Assembly (NCBI GenBank): GCA_046582565.1
Contig: JAYGED010000059.1
Span: 1-23,057, forward strand
Length of the DNA stretch: 23,057 nt
Direction of reading: 5' to 3'
Source of the DNA: JAYGED01 sp046582565
GTDB taxonomy: Bacteria; Pseudomonadota; Alphaproteobacteria; JAAXGF01
Part shown: positions 6,488-14,338 of the stretch, one piece after another
Numbering within the stretch: the stretch's first letter is position 1
Layout: each line of letters opens with the position of its first letter
Position numbers and translations under genes: made by a program
Notes under the pieces: model-generated
Told to the model about the DNA's origin: nothing
Databases searched by the model: none
Seen by the model: the letters and a program-made list of their open reading frames with translations, nothing else

Positions 6488-7265
6488 ATGAGCGGCTTCA
6501 ATTTCACCGGCCGCAAGGTCCTGGTTACCGGCGCCAGCCGCGGTATTGGATTGGGCGTGGCGGAAGGGTTTCTCGAAGCCGGCGCCGATATGACGATCCT
6601 GTCGTCGGGCCAGGCGATCATCGAGGTGGCGGCGGATTTATCGGAAAAAATACGGCCGCCCGGTCACCGGTCTGGTCTGTGACATCACCGAGCGTGACGC
6701 CGTGGCCGCAACCGTCGGCGGTCTGGAGCGTATCGATGTGCTGATCAATAACGCCGGGCTTGAATTGATCACGCCCATGAACGCTGAAGGACGGGAAGTG
6801 GAAGAAACCTTCCGCCGGATCATCGATATCAACGTCATGGGCACCTATTACGTCACCCGCGAGGCCCTGCCGAAGATGGGCAACGGCGGGCGGATCATCT
6901 TGACCTCGTCCATGTGGGGTAAGACCGCCGAGGCCGAATTCAGCGCTTATTGCGCCTCCAAGCACGCCAATCTCGGCTTCATGCGCAGCCTGGCTAAGGA
7001 GCTTGCGCCGCGCGGCATCAGCGTCAATGCGATCTGTCCCGGATGGGTGCGCACGGTTGCCTCCATGCGCTCCCTGACAGCCATGGCGGAGCGGCAAGGG
7101 CGCAGCGAGGACGATCTGCTGGCGGAGATTGTCAGCGCCCAGGCGATTGGCGGCCTGATGGAGCCACAAGACATGGCGGCAACCTACCTGTTCCTGGCCT
7201 CCGAGGCCGCCGACAACATCACAGGCCAGGCGTTAACAGTGGATCGCGGGGAGATCATGCAGTGA
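6488..7265 (+). pseudogene. short-chain dehydrogenase/reductase split by a single-base frameshift
   Basis: Two adjacent frames make one SDR. The first (6488-6682) carries the Rossmann motif TGASRGIG at residues 14-21. The second (open at 6702-7265, beginning at a GTG that is merely internal) carries NNAG, the catalytic Ser in TSSMWG and YCASK (YxxxK). It ends with ITGQALTVDRG, the usual SDR end. Removing one A from the run of six at 6645-6650 joins them as ...ADLSEKYGRPVTGL... and gives about 258 residues, the family's normal size. The family covers NAD(P)-dependent alcohol/ketone oxidoreductases; the substrate is unknown. AGAGGG precedes the ATG at good spacing. The extra A may be a sequencing or assembly error in a homopolymer, a real inactivating mutation, or a slippage site. 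The good state of the rest argues for an error or a very recent event. Confidence 0.85.
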
Positions 7266-7267
7266 GT

Positions 7268-7342
7268 ATGCCTCTCATGGGGAAGCGCGCGCTGATTACC
7301 GGCCAGAAATTCAATCCCAACGGCGGCTCGGTGATGCCGTAA
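7268..7342 (+). CDS. 24-residue SDR-like stub between SDR and hydrolase genes
   Basis: Two bases after the SDR stop an ATG opens a 24-residue frame, MPLMGKRALITG followed by QKFNPNGGSVMP and TAA. The beginning looks like the N-terminus of an SDR (GKRALITG) but it lacks the glycine motif that should follow and stops at once. It may be the relic of a second SDR gene, or a short ORF that couples translation to the hydrolase gene 22 bases later. No clear function can be given. Confidence 0.3.
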   Translation: MPLMGKRALITGQKFNPNGGSVMP

Positions 7343-7364
7343 TGAAAAATATGGAGAATATTTC

Positions 7365-8270
7365 ATGATCAAAAACCCTGTCCCCTGGCCCAACGGCGCC
7401 AAATGCGCGGCAGCCATCACGTTCGACATGGATGCGGACAGCATTCTCCATTTGCACCATCCAAAAACCTCTATTACGCGTATCTCCGCCATGTCCATGC
7501 TACGCTACGGCCCCGAGGTGGCGGTGCCCCGCATCGTCGAGACCTATAAGAAGTTCGATATCCGCCAGATGTTTTATATCCCGGCCTGGTGTATCGAAAA
7601 CTATCCAGCGGCAATCGAGACGATCTTGCAGGGCGGTCATGAGATCGGCCATCACGGCTATATCCATGAAGACCCCAACCGTCTGAGCCGCGACGAGGAA
7701 GCCTACTGGCTGGGGCGCAGCATCGAAGTCATCGAAAAAGCGACCGGCCAGCGGCCCCGCGGATGGCGCGCCCCCCTGTATAATTTCTCAAAGCACTCCG
7801 CCGACCTGCTGATCGAGGAAGGCTTCCTCTACGATGCATCCCTGATGGGCGACGATGTGCCCTACGTGTTGCGCACCGCCCAAGGGGAAATCATCGAACT
7901 ACCGTCCCATTGGGGCATGGACGACTGGCCGCCTTTCGTGCACAGCATGGATCTGAACTACGAGATGCAGATCAGAGCACCGTCCCAGGGCCTCCAGACG
8001 TTCCGTGAGGAATTCGACGCCATGTGGGACTACGGCGGTCTCTGGGTCACCGTCTGGCATCCCTTTGCAACCGGGCGTCTGGCACGCTGGCGGCAGGTCG
8101 AGAAGATGATTGAGTACATGATGGACAAGGGCGACGTATGGTTCGCGCGAATGGAAGACATCGCCGCCCATGTACGGGCCTGCATCGATGATGGCAGCTA
8201 TACGCCGCGTATCGACAATCTTCCCTATTATACCGGCCCTGTGTATCCCATAGAGGATGCCGGCAAATAG
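7365..8270 (+). CDS. NodB-fold (CE4/polysaccharide deacetylase family) hydrolase, probably a cytoplasmic amide or imide hydrolase
   Basis: A protein of 301 residues preceded by GGAG at 9 bases. The NodB-homology motifs are present: motif 1 FDMDAD (Asp21, Asp23), motif 2 HHGYIHED (metal ligands His97 and His101) and motif 3 GWRAPLYN (Arg136, Pro138), with a late HPF block (VTVWHPFATG) near 225. The family name suggests sugar deacetylation. However, there is no signal peptide or membrane anchor, and the sequence resembles the PuuE-allantoinase / cyclic imidase / HpPgdA branch, whose members hydrolyse small N-acyl or cyclic imide substrates in the cytoplasm. Its place between SDR and benzoate genes fits a catabolic amidohydrolase better than a cell-wall enzyme. 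The fold is certain; the substrate is inferred. After it come 142 bases with no gene, in which I see only weak promoter-like elements ahead of bclA. Confidence 0.82.
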   Translation: MIKNPVPWPNGAKCAAAITFDMDADSILHLHHPKTSITRISAMSMLRYGPEVAVPRIVETYKKFDIRQMFYIPAWCIENYPAAIETILQGGHEIGHHGYIHEDPNRLSRDEEAYWLGRSIEVIEKATGQRPRGWRAPLYNFSKHSADLLIEEGFLYDASLMGDDVPYVLRTAQGEIIELPSHWGMDDWPPFVHSMDLNYEMQIRAPSQGLQTFREEFDAMWDYGGLWVTVWHPFATGRLARWRQVEKMIEYMMDKGDVWFARMEDIAAHVRACIDDGSYTPRIDNLPYYTGPVYPIEDAGK

Positions 8271-8412
8271 CGCGGGACTGGTTCCGGCGCCGATCCGGGT
8301 GGCATGTCTCCGATGCCGGCTGCGCGCATTCGCCGACTTTTGAAGGCGGTGAGGTTGTTATCCTGTATCTTCTGCCTGACAACGCCGTCGAGTTTACCGG
8401 AGAGAGGGCTTC

Positions 8413-9951
8413 ATGGATTACCCGCGCAGCTATAATGCCGCCATCGATTTCGTGGATCGGATCGTGGACATAGGTCTGGGTGACAAGGTCGCCTTTATCG
8501 ATACGGAACGTTCGATCACATATTCAAAGCTCAAAGGCGCGACCGACCGTATGGGTCAATTGCTCGGAGCCCATGGCATCGGCCGAGAAGACCGAATCGC
8601 CATGATCGTCCTCGACACGATCGATTTTCCCACCATTTTCTGGGGCGCCATCAAGGCCGGGGTCAGCCCTGTCGCTATCAACACCCTGCTGACGACAGAG
8701 CAGTATAAATACATGCTCGCCGACTCCCGGGCGCGCGTGTTGTTTATTTCAGCGGCGCTACTGCCGGCAGTCGAGCCCATTCTTGAAGACCTGCCCGCGC
8801 TCGAGAAGATATTTGTCATTGGCGAAGGGCCGGCCGGGCACGGCGATTTTCGAGCGGAACTCGCAAAGCATCCCGACGTTTCCGCACCGGCGCAGACCTG
8901 TGCGGATGAAGTGGCGTTCTGGCTCTACTCGTCGGGCTCTACCGGCGACCCCAAGGGGGTCAAACATATTCAAACCAGCCTTATGGAAACCGCACGGCTG
9001 TATGGCCAGGGTGTGCTGGGTATCGCTGCGGACGATGTGGTGTATTCCGCGGCGAAACTGTTCTTCGCCTATGGTCTGGGCAACGGCATGTCTTTTCCCA
9101 TGTCCGTCGGTGCGACCACCATCCTGCTGCCTGATCGCCCGACCCCGGCAGCGGTATTCGCAATCCTCGCTAAGCATCAGCCGACCATCTACTACGGCGT
9201 TCCAACCCTGTATGCGGCGATCCTGGCGGATGACAGCTGCACGCCTGAGAACGGCAGCAAACGCCTGCGTCTCTGCGTGTCGGCTGGCGAGGCGCTACCG
9301 AAAGAACTCGGCACCGCCTGGAAGGCCAAATTCGGCGTCGACATTCTCGATGGTGTGGGGTCGACAGAGATGCTGCATATTTACCTGTCCAATGTTCCCA
9401 ATGAGGTGAGCTACGGATTTTCCGGCAGGCCGGTACCGGGATACGATGTCAGGCTGGTGGACGAGCAGGGCGCCGGCGTGGATACCGGCGAGATCGGCGA
9501 ACTGCTGGTTCGGGGCCCCAGCGCCGCCGACGGCTACTGGAACCAGCGCCATAAAAGCCGGTCCACATTTGAAGGCGAATGGACCCGCACCGGCGACCAG
9601 TACAGCCGCGACGAACGCGGTATCTTTTTATACTGCGGGCGGGCGGACGATATGTTCAAGGTGAGTGGAATTTGGGTGTCTCCCTTCGAGGTGGAATCCG
9701 CCCTGATCTCGCACGAAAGCGTTCTCGAAGCCGCCGTCGTTCCGGCTGAAGACGACGAGGGCCTGCTGAAACCAAAGGCCTTTATCATCCTCAAGGATGG
9801 CCATGATCCGGCCTCTCTCACAAAGCCGCTGCAGGACCATGTGAAGCAGGAAGTCGGTAAATGGAAATACCCGCGCTGGATCGAGTATGTGGACAGCCTG
9901 CCGAAAACAGCCACCGGGAAAATTCAGCGCTTCAAGCTCCGCGATATTTGA
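8413..9951 (+). CDS. bclA: benzoate-CoA ligase family AMP-binding enzyme
   Basis: A protein of 512 residues, the size of benzoate-CoA ligases. It would activate benzoate or a close aromatic acid to the CoA thioester with ATP in the cytoplasm. The P-loop-like A3 motif YSSGSTGDPKG is at 172-182. The A5 block DGVGSTEMLHIYLSN is almost diagnostic for the benzoate/2-aminobenzoate-CoA ligase group. The adenylation hinge motif YCGRADDMFKVSG and the C-terminal catalytic lysine in PKTATGKIQR follow. AGAGAGG lies just before the ATG. It stands directly upstream of boxC, which uses the downstream intermediates of benzoyl-CoA. A gap of 155 bases, including a likely promoter, separates it from boxC. Preference for benzoate itself rather than a substituted benzoate cannot be read from sequence. 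Confidence 0.92.
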   Translation: MDYPRSYNAAIDFVDRIVDIGLGDKVAFIDTERSITYSKLKGATDRMGQLLGAHGIGREDRIAMIVLDTIDFPTIFWGAIKAGVSPVAINTLLTTEQYKYMLADSRARVLFISAALLPAVEPILEDLPALEKIFVIGEGPAGHGDFRAELAKHPDVSAPAQTCADEVAFWLYSSGSTGDPKGVKHIQTSLMETARLYGQGVLGIAADDVVYSAAKLFFAYGLGNGMSFPMSVGATTILLPDRPTPAAVFAILAKHQPTIYYGVPTLYAAILADDSCTPENGSKRLRLCVSAGEALPKELGTAWKAKFGVDILDGVGSTEMLHIYLSNVPNEVSYGFSGRPVPGYDVRLVDEQGAGVDTGEIGELLVRGPSAADGYWNQRHKSRSTFEGEWTRTGDQYSRDERGIFLYCGRADDMFKVSGIWVSPFEVESALISHESVLEAAVVPAEDDEGLLKPKAFIILKDGHDPASLTKPLQDHVKQEVGKWKYPRWIEYVDSLPKTATGKIQRFKLRDI

Positions 9952-10014
9952 TTTCGCGCCGTGGATATCTCAGTCGGGCCGAATAGGCCGCGAGCCGCCA
10001 AACGGTCAAATATG

Positions 10015-10062
10015 AATTAAAATGCCTGTTTTCTTTAAACATGCATTATATTTCATTTAAAC
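10015..10062 (+). promoter_or_regulatory. AT-rich candidate promoter and operator region of the boxC-boxB-boxR operon
   Basis: The 155-base gap between bclA and boxC has a sharply AT-rich centre. It contains an imperfect inverted repeat, AATTAAAATGC at 10015-10025 against GCATTATATTT at 10043-10053 (9 of 11 pairs). It also has a direct repeat TTTAAAC at 10034-10040 and 10056-10062, spaced exactly 22 bases (two helix turns). TATATT at 10047-10052 could be a -10 element; no good -35 is seen, as expected for a controlled promoter. BoxR, encoded in the same operon, is the natural candidate to bind here. Confidence 0.45.
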
Positions 10063-10106
10063 GACAGCGCAGACATAAGCTGACCTGATTCCGAAGCGAG
10101 GCCCCC

Positions 10107-11759
10107 ATGGACGTCGACTTTCTAACGGACCCTTCCCGATACAAGCATTGGTCACTCACTTTTGACGGCGATGTCGCCACATTGACCATGGATGTTGATG
10201 AGCAGGGCGGCCTGTTCGACGGCTATGCGTTGAAGCTCAATACCTACGACCTGAGCGTCGATATCGAACTTTCCGATGCAATCCAGCGGCTTCGCTTCGA
10301 GCATCCGACGGTCAAGGTGGTCATTCTCCGGTCGGGGAAAGAGAATGTCTTCTGCGCTGGAGCCAACATCCGCATGCTCGCCGGCGCGAGCCATGCCCAC
10401 AAGGTGAATTTTTGCAAGTTCACCAACGAGACGCGGAATTCCATCGAAGACGCCAGCGAATTTTCCGGGCAGAAATACATTACTGCCGTGAACGGCACGG
10501 CGGCGGGCGGCGGCTACGAGCTCGCGTTGGCGACGGATTATATCCTGCTGAAGGATGACGGCTCGTCCACGGTTTCACTCCCCGAGCTGCCCTTGCTCGC
10601 GGTCTTGCCGGGAACCGGCGGGCTGACGCGCCTGACCGACAAGCGCCGCGTACGCCGCGACCATGCGGATGTTTTCTGCACCCTGGAAGAGGGCGTGAAG
10701 GGGCGGCGCGCCGTCGAGTGGCGCCTGGTCGACGACATCGCACCCAAATCGTCTTTCGAACAGACGCTCATGACAAAAGCGCAGACCTTATCCGCGTTAT
10801 CGGACAGGCCAAACAAAGCGAAGGGGATCGAACTTACCGCCCTGGAGCGGAAAATCGATGACAGCTCGATAGCCTATTCCTCGCTCTCGGTGGAAATCGA
10901 CCGGGCCGCGCGCACCGCATCCATCATCATTGCGGGTCCCAAGCAGGAGCCGCCATCCTCGCTCGATGAGATGATCGATCAGGGGGCCGGCTTTTGGCCC
11001 TTGCGGCTTGCCCGCGAACTCGATGACGCCATCCTGCACTTGCGGCTCAATGAGCTCGATATCGGCATCTTGATGTTCAAGAGCCTGGGTGACCCCGAAT
11101 TGGTCCTCGGCCACGACTCATTCCTGGCCGATCACGGCGATCACTGGCTGGCAAGAGAGATCATTCTCTATTGGAAACGGGTTCTCAAGCGCATCGATGT
11201 GACCTCGCGAACTCTGGTGGCGATGATCGAGCCCGGTAGCTGCTTCGCCGGCACCATGGCGGAAATTACCTTCGCCTGCGATCGGTCCTACATGACCATT
11301 GGCCAACTAGGCGGCGACAACCGGCCCGAGGCCCGGCTTGCGCTCAACAGCCAGAACTTCGGCGCCTATCCCATGGGCAACGGCCTCACGCGGCTTGCGA
11401 CCCGATTCCTCGGCGAGCCCGAAAGCCTGGACGGCGCCAAATCGCAGATCGGCAATTCAATCCAAACCGAAGAGGCCGAAAAGCTTGGCCTGGTGACCTT
11501 CGCCTTTGACGACATCGATTGGCAGGACGAAACCCGTCAGTTCCTGGAAGAGCGCGCGAGCTTTTCGCCCGACGGCCTCGTCGGCATGGAGGCCAACTTG
11601 CGGTTCGCCGGGCCCGAGACCATGGAAACCAAGATATTCGGCCGCCTCACCGCCTGGCAGAACTGGATATTCCAGCGCTCAAACGCGGTCGGCGAGGACG
11701 GCGCGCTGAAGCGATACGGAACCGGCCAAAGGCCAGTTTATCAATTCGAGCGCGTTTGA
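10107..11759 (+). CDS. boxC: 2,3-epoxybenzoyl-CoA dihydrolase (BoxC), crotonase superfamily
   Basis: A protein of 550 residues, matching BoxC (about 550-560), which is about twice the size of a simple enoyl-CoA hydratase. It hydrolyses and cleaves 2,3-epoxybenzoyl-CoA, giving a semialdehyde-CoA and formate, in the aerobic CoA-dependent benzoate route. The N-terminal crotonase half has VVILRSGKENVFCAGANIRML (CoA/oxyanion region, about 72-92) and AVNGTAAGGGYELALATDYI. A second degenerate crotonase half with ARLALNSQNFGAYPMGNGLTR follows. The start region GLFDGYALKLNTYDLSVDIELSDA is characteristic of BoxC. The ATG has GAGG about 8 bases upstream. BoxB begins 26 bases after the stop, so the two are surely cotranscribed. 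Confidence 0.95.
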   Translation: MDVDFLTDPSRYKHWSLTFDGDVATLTMDVDEQGGLFDGYALKLNTYDLSVDIELSDAIQRLRFEHPTVKVVILRSGKENVFCAGANIRMLAGASHAHKVNFCKFTNETRNSIEDASEFSGQKYITAVNGTAAGGGYELALATDYILLKDDGSSTVSLPELPLLAVLPGTGGLTRLTDKRRVRRDHADVFCTLEEGVKGRRAVEWRLVDDIAPKSSFEQTLMTKAQTLSALSDRPNKAKGIELTALERKIDDSSIAYSSLSVEIDRAARTASIIIAGPKQEPPSSLDEMIDQGAGFWPLRLARELDDAILHLRLNELDIGILMFKSLGDPELVLGHDSFLADHGDHWLAREIILYWKRVLKRIDVTSRTLVAMIEPGSCFAGTMAEITFACDRSYMTIGQLGGDNRPEARLALNSQNFGAYPMGNGLTRLATRFLGEPESLDGAKSQIGNSIQTEEAEKLGLVTFAFDDIDWQDETRQFLEERASFSPDGLVGMEANLRFAGPETMETKIFGRLTAWQNWIFQRSNAVGEDGALKRYGTGQRPVYQFERV

Positions 11760-11785
11760 CCCGTGACCTTAACCAGGAGAACGCC

Positions 11786-13237
11786 ATGACCGAACGGTCT
11801 GACGTCAACTACGACAGCCTGATTCCCAACAATGTCGGCCTTGCCCAAGACCGGCGGGTGCTCAAGGCCCTGGAAAGCTGGCATCCCGGCTATATCGACT
11901 GGTGGAAGAGCATGGGCCCCGATGGTTTTCAGGACGCGCCCGTCTATCTCCGGACGGCGGTCAATGTGGGCTCCGAGGGCTGGGCCAAGTTCGGCTATGT
12001 GAAAATGCCCGACTATCGCTGGGGGGTCCTGCTCGCGCCGCGGGAAGACGGGCGCGTGATCCCGTTCGGCGTCCATAAGGGGGAGCCCGCTTGGCAGGAA
12101 GTGCCGGGCGAACACCGCGCGCTTTTGCGCCGCCTGATCGTCGTGCAGGGCGACACCGAACCGGCATCCGTCGAGCAGCAACGCCTGCTCGGCAAGACCG
12201 CGCCGTCACTCTATGACATGCGCAATCTTTTCCAGGTCAATGTGGAAGAAGGCCGGCATCTCTGGGCGATGGTGTATCTGCTGCAGAAATACTTCGGGCG
12301 GGACGGCCGCGAAGAAGCTGAAGAGCTGCTGCGCCGCCGATCGGGCGATGAGGATTCCCCTCGCATCCTCGGCGCCTTCAACGAAGCGACGCCCGACTGG
12401 CTGTCGTTTTTCATGTTCACATTCTTTACCGACCGCGACGGCAAGATGCAGCTTGAAAGCCTGGCGCAATCGGGCTTCGACCCTCTATCGCGCACCTGCC
12501 GCTTCATGCTCACGGAAGAAGCCCATCATATGTTCGTGGGTGAATCCGGCATTTCACGCATCGTTCAGAGGACCTGCGAAGCCATGGCCGGCGCCGGCAT
12601 CGATGATCCCGGCGATGTCGAAAAAATCAGAGCGCTCGGCGTCATCGACCTGCCGACCATTCAGAAAAAGGTCAATCTGCATTTCACGTTATCGCTCGAT
12701 CTGTTTGGTTCGGAGATATCAACCAATGCGGCGAATGCCTTCAACGCCGGTATCAAGGGGCGCTTTCGCGAGACCCGGATCGAAGACGACCATCAACTCA
12801 TAAACGACACCTACCCGGTGATGAAGCTCATCGATGGAGCGTTCACCACGACCGAGGAGAACGCGCTAACCGCCCTCAACATGCGTCTGCGCGATGCCTA
12901 TGTGGAGGATTGCCAAAAAGGCGTCAGCCGCTGGAACAAGGTGATCGCCAAATCAGGCGTAGCGTTTCACATCACCCTTCCCCACCAGGCCTTCAACCGG
13001 GCCATCGGCTTGTTCGGCGGGGTTTCCGCGACGCCCGGCGGCGATATCCTCGACGCCGGCGAATGGCTGCGGCGGCGCGACGAATGGCTGCCATCCGGCG
13101 ACGACAGCGCGTTCATCCTTTCGCTCATCAACCCCGAAATCGAGCCCGGCGCCTTCGCCAGTTGGATCGCGGCTCCCAAACACGGCATCAACAACATGCC
13201 CGGTGATTTTGAATATGTGAAGCTCGACCAATCCTGA
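11786..13237 (+). CDS. boxB: benzoyl-CoA 2,3-epoxidase oxygenase component (BoxB), diiron enzyme
   Basis: A protein of 483 residues, close to the usual 470-480. It epoxidises the ring of benzoyl-CoA with O2 using a carboxylate-bridged diiron site. The expected ligand set can be placed: Glu125, Glu155 and His158 (EEGRH), Asp216, and Glu245 and His248 (EEAHH). This equals the pattern I recall for the Azoarcus enzyme (120, 150, 153, 211, 240, 243) shifted by exactly five, so the site looks intact. I chose the ATG at 11786 with AGGAGA five bases upstream. The open frame runs further back to 11519 but only inside boxC. Electrons should come from BoxA, an iron-sulfur flavoprotein whose gene is not in this window. 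boxR follows after 27 bases. Confidence 0.95.
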   Translation: MTERSDVNYDSLIPNNVGLAQDRRVLKALESWHPGYIDWWKSMGPDGFQDAPVYLRTAVNVGSEGWAKFGYVKMPDYRWGVLLAPREDGRVIPFGVHKGEPAWQEVPGEHRALLRRLIVVQGDTEPASVEQQRLLGKTAPSLYDMRNLFQVNVEEGRHLWAMVYLLQKYFGRDGREEAEELLRRRSGDEDSPRILGAFNEATPDWLSFFMFTFFTDRDGKMQLESLAQSGFDPLSRTCRFMLTEEAHHMFVGESGISRIVQRTCEAMAGAGIDDPGDVEKIRALGVIDLPTIQKKVNLHFTLSLDLFGSEISTNAANAFNAGIKGRFRETRIEDDHQLINDTYPVMKLIDGAFTTTEENALTALNMRLRDAYVEDCQKGVSRWNKVIAKSGVAFHITLPHQAFNRAIGLFGGVSATPGGDILDAGEWLRRRDEWLPSGDDSAFILSLINPEIEPGAFASWIAAPKHGINNMPGDFEYVKLDQS

Positions 13238-13264
13238 AACGAGGCGAAAATCTTATGATTGTGA

Positions 13265-14209
13265 ATGACCCGTATGAGCCCCTCGGACTCTGAAAAACGC
13301 CCCACCACGGCCGAGTCCCCCACCACGGCCGAGTCTAAGTCGCGGGACGACAGTGCGTTTCTCAAACGTCTCGGCGAGCGCGTTCGGAATGCCAGAGGCC
13401 GCCACGGCATGTCTCGCAAGCTGATCTCCAAGGACTCCGGGATTTCGGAGCGGTATCTGGCCCAGCTCGAAAGCGGCCAAGGGAATATTTCCGTTATCCT
13501 GCTGCGCCAGGTGGCCCGCGCCATCGGCGCCCCGCTGGAAGAGCTGGTTGCAGGGGATCAGTCATGGTCCAGCGAGACCGCCTTGATCGGAGAGATGTTG
13601 CGCCGCGCATCGCCACAAGACCGCGCCCAGGCAAAACAAGTCCTGACGAAGCTTCTGCAAGGCACAGATCAGCCGCCCAAACAGCATCGCATCGCGCTGA
13701 TCGGCTTGCGCGGCGCCGGAAAATCGACGCTCGGCCCGCTGATCGCCGCACAATTGGGTTTTCCGTTTGTCGAAATCAATACACAGATTGAACAGACAAG
13801 CGGGTTTCGGGTTGAGGAATTATTTTCTCTCTATGGCCAGGACGGCTATCGCCGATTTGAGGAACGCGGATTGAGAGCGATCATCGACAAATACGACAAG
13901 GTCGTGGTGGCGACGGGCGGCGGCATCGTCGCGAACCCGGCCACTTATGATCTGTTGCTGACGGCGTTTTGCACGGTTTGGCTCCGCGCCGAGCCCAAAG
14001 AGCATATGCAGCGCGTTCTGGCGCAAGGAGATAGCCGCCCGATGGCGGATAACAGCGCGGCGATGGAAGAACTCAAAATCATCCTGAAAAGCCGTGAGCC
14101 GCTTTATGGCCGGGCCGATCTGACCCTCGACACAGCGGGACGGGATGTTGATGCCTGCGCCAAAGAGGCTATAGACGGCCTGCGCCGGGCCGGGATTGAA
14201 CCTGACTGA
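13265..14209 (+). CDS. boxR: BoxR/BzdR-type regulator: XRE helix-turn-helix fused to shikimate-kinase-like domain
   Basis: A protein of 314 residues. Residues about 33-98 form an XRE helix-turn-helix (LGERVRNARGRHGMSRK..SGISERYLAQLESGQGNIS). A linker follows, and residues 142-310 resemble shikimate kinase with the Walker A GLRGAGKST at 147-155 and a GGGI motif further on. This fusion is the hallmark of BoxR and BzdR, which sense benzoyl-CoA through the kinase-like domain and repress or control box/bzd genes. The gene follows boxB by 27 bases, so it is likely autoregulated with the operon. The start is uncertain. The ATG at 13265 has no close ribosome site, and ATG 13274 is possible. GAGGCG at 13241-13246 is better placed for an out-of-frame ATG at 13255 that opens a 12-residue leader ending at 13293. 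The N-terminus carries a PTTAES duplication. Confidence 0.93.
   Translation: MTRMSPSDSEKRPTTAESPTTAESKSRDDSAFLKRLGERVRNARGRHGMSRKLISKDSGISERYLAQLESGQGNISVILLRQVARAIGAPLEELVAGDQSWSSETALIGEMLRRASPQDRAQAKQVLTKLLQGTDQPPKQHRIALIGLRGAGKSTLGPLIAAQLGFPFVEINTQIEQTSGFRVEELFSLYGQDGYRRFEERGLRAIIDKYDKVVVATGGGIVANPATYDLLLTAFCTVWLRAEPKEHMQRVLAQGDSRPMADNSAAMEELKIILKSREPLYGRADLTLDTAGRDVDACAKEAIDGLRRAGIEPD
13301..13336 (+). repeat. 18-base in-frame tandem duplication in boxR (PTTAES twice)
   Basis: The stretch at 13301-13318 is repeated at 13319-13336 with one base change at the last position. It encodes PTTAES-PTTAES ahead of the helix-turn-helix domain, in a segment that is probably disordered. The duplication looks recent and has no clear functional meaning. 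Confidence 0.85.
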
Positions 14210-14272
14210 CCGGCAAAATCACCCCGCGACCCGTATGCCCTTCTGACCAGCCGGCCGCGCGGAGATAGCATC

Positions 14273-14302
14273 GAACCAGCGCCGGCCTTTCCTGGTTCTT
14301 TA
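14273..14302 (+). terminator. possible weak rho-independent terminator after boxR
   Basis: GAACCAG at 14273-14279 and CTGGTTC at 14292-14298 form a perfect 7-bp stem with a 12-base loop, followed by TTTAT. The stem is short and the T run poor, so rho-dependent ending is equally possible. It lies in the 129-base gap between boxR and the secretion genes, where a transcript end would be expected. Confidence 0.35.
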
Positions 14303-14338
14303 TCGCCAATCTGCGCCTTCGTGATATTGTCCGGGCCC

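Noticed and set aside
9976..9994. GGCC-GAATA-GGCC hairpin after bclA
   Set aside because: Only four paired bases with no T tract; too weak to call a terminator.
11519..11785. Upstream extension of the boxB frame into boxC
   Set aside because: The extension overlaps boxC and BoxB homologs start near MTERSDVNYD; AGGAGA before ATG 11786 fixes the start.
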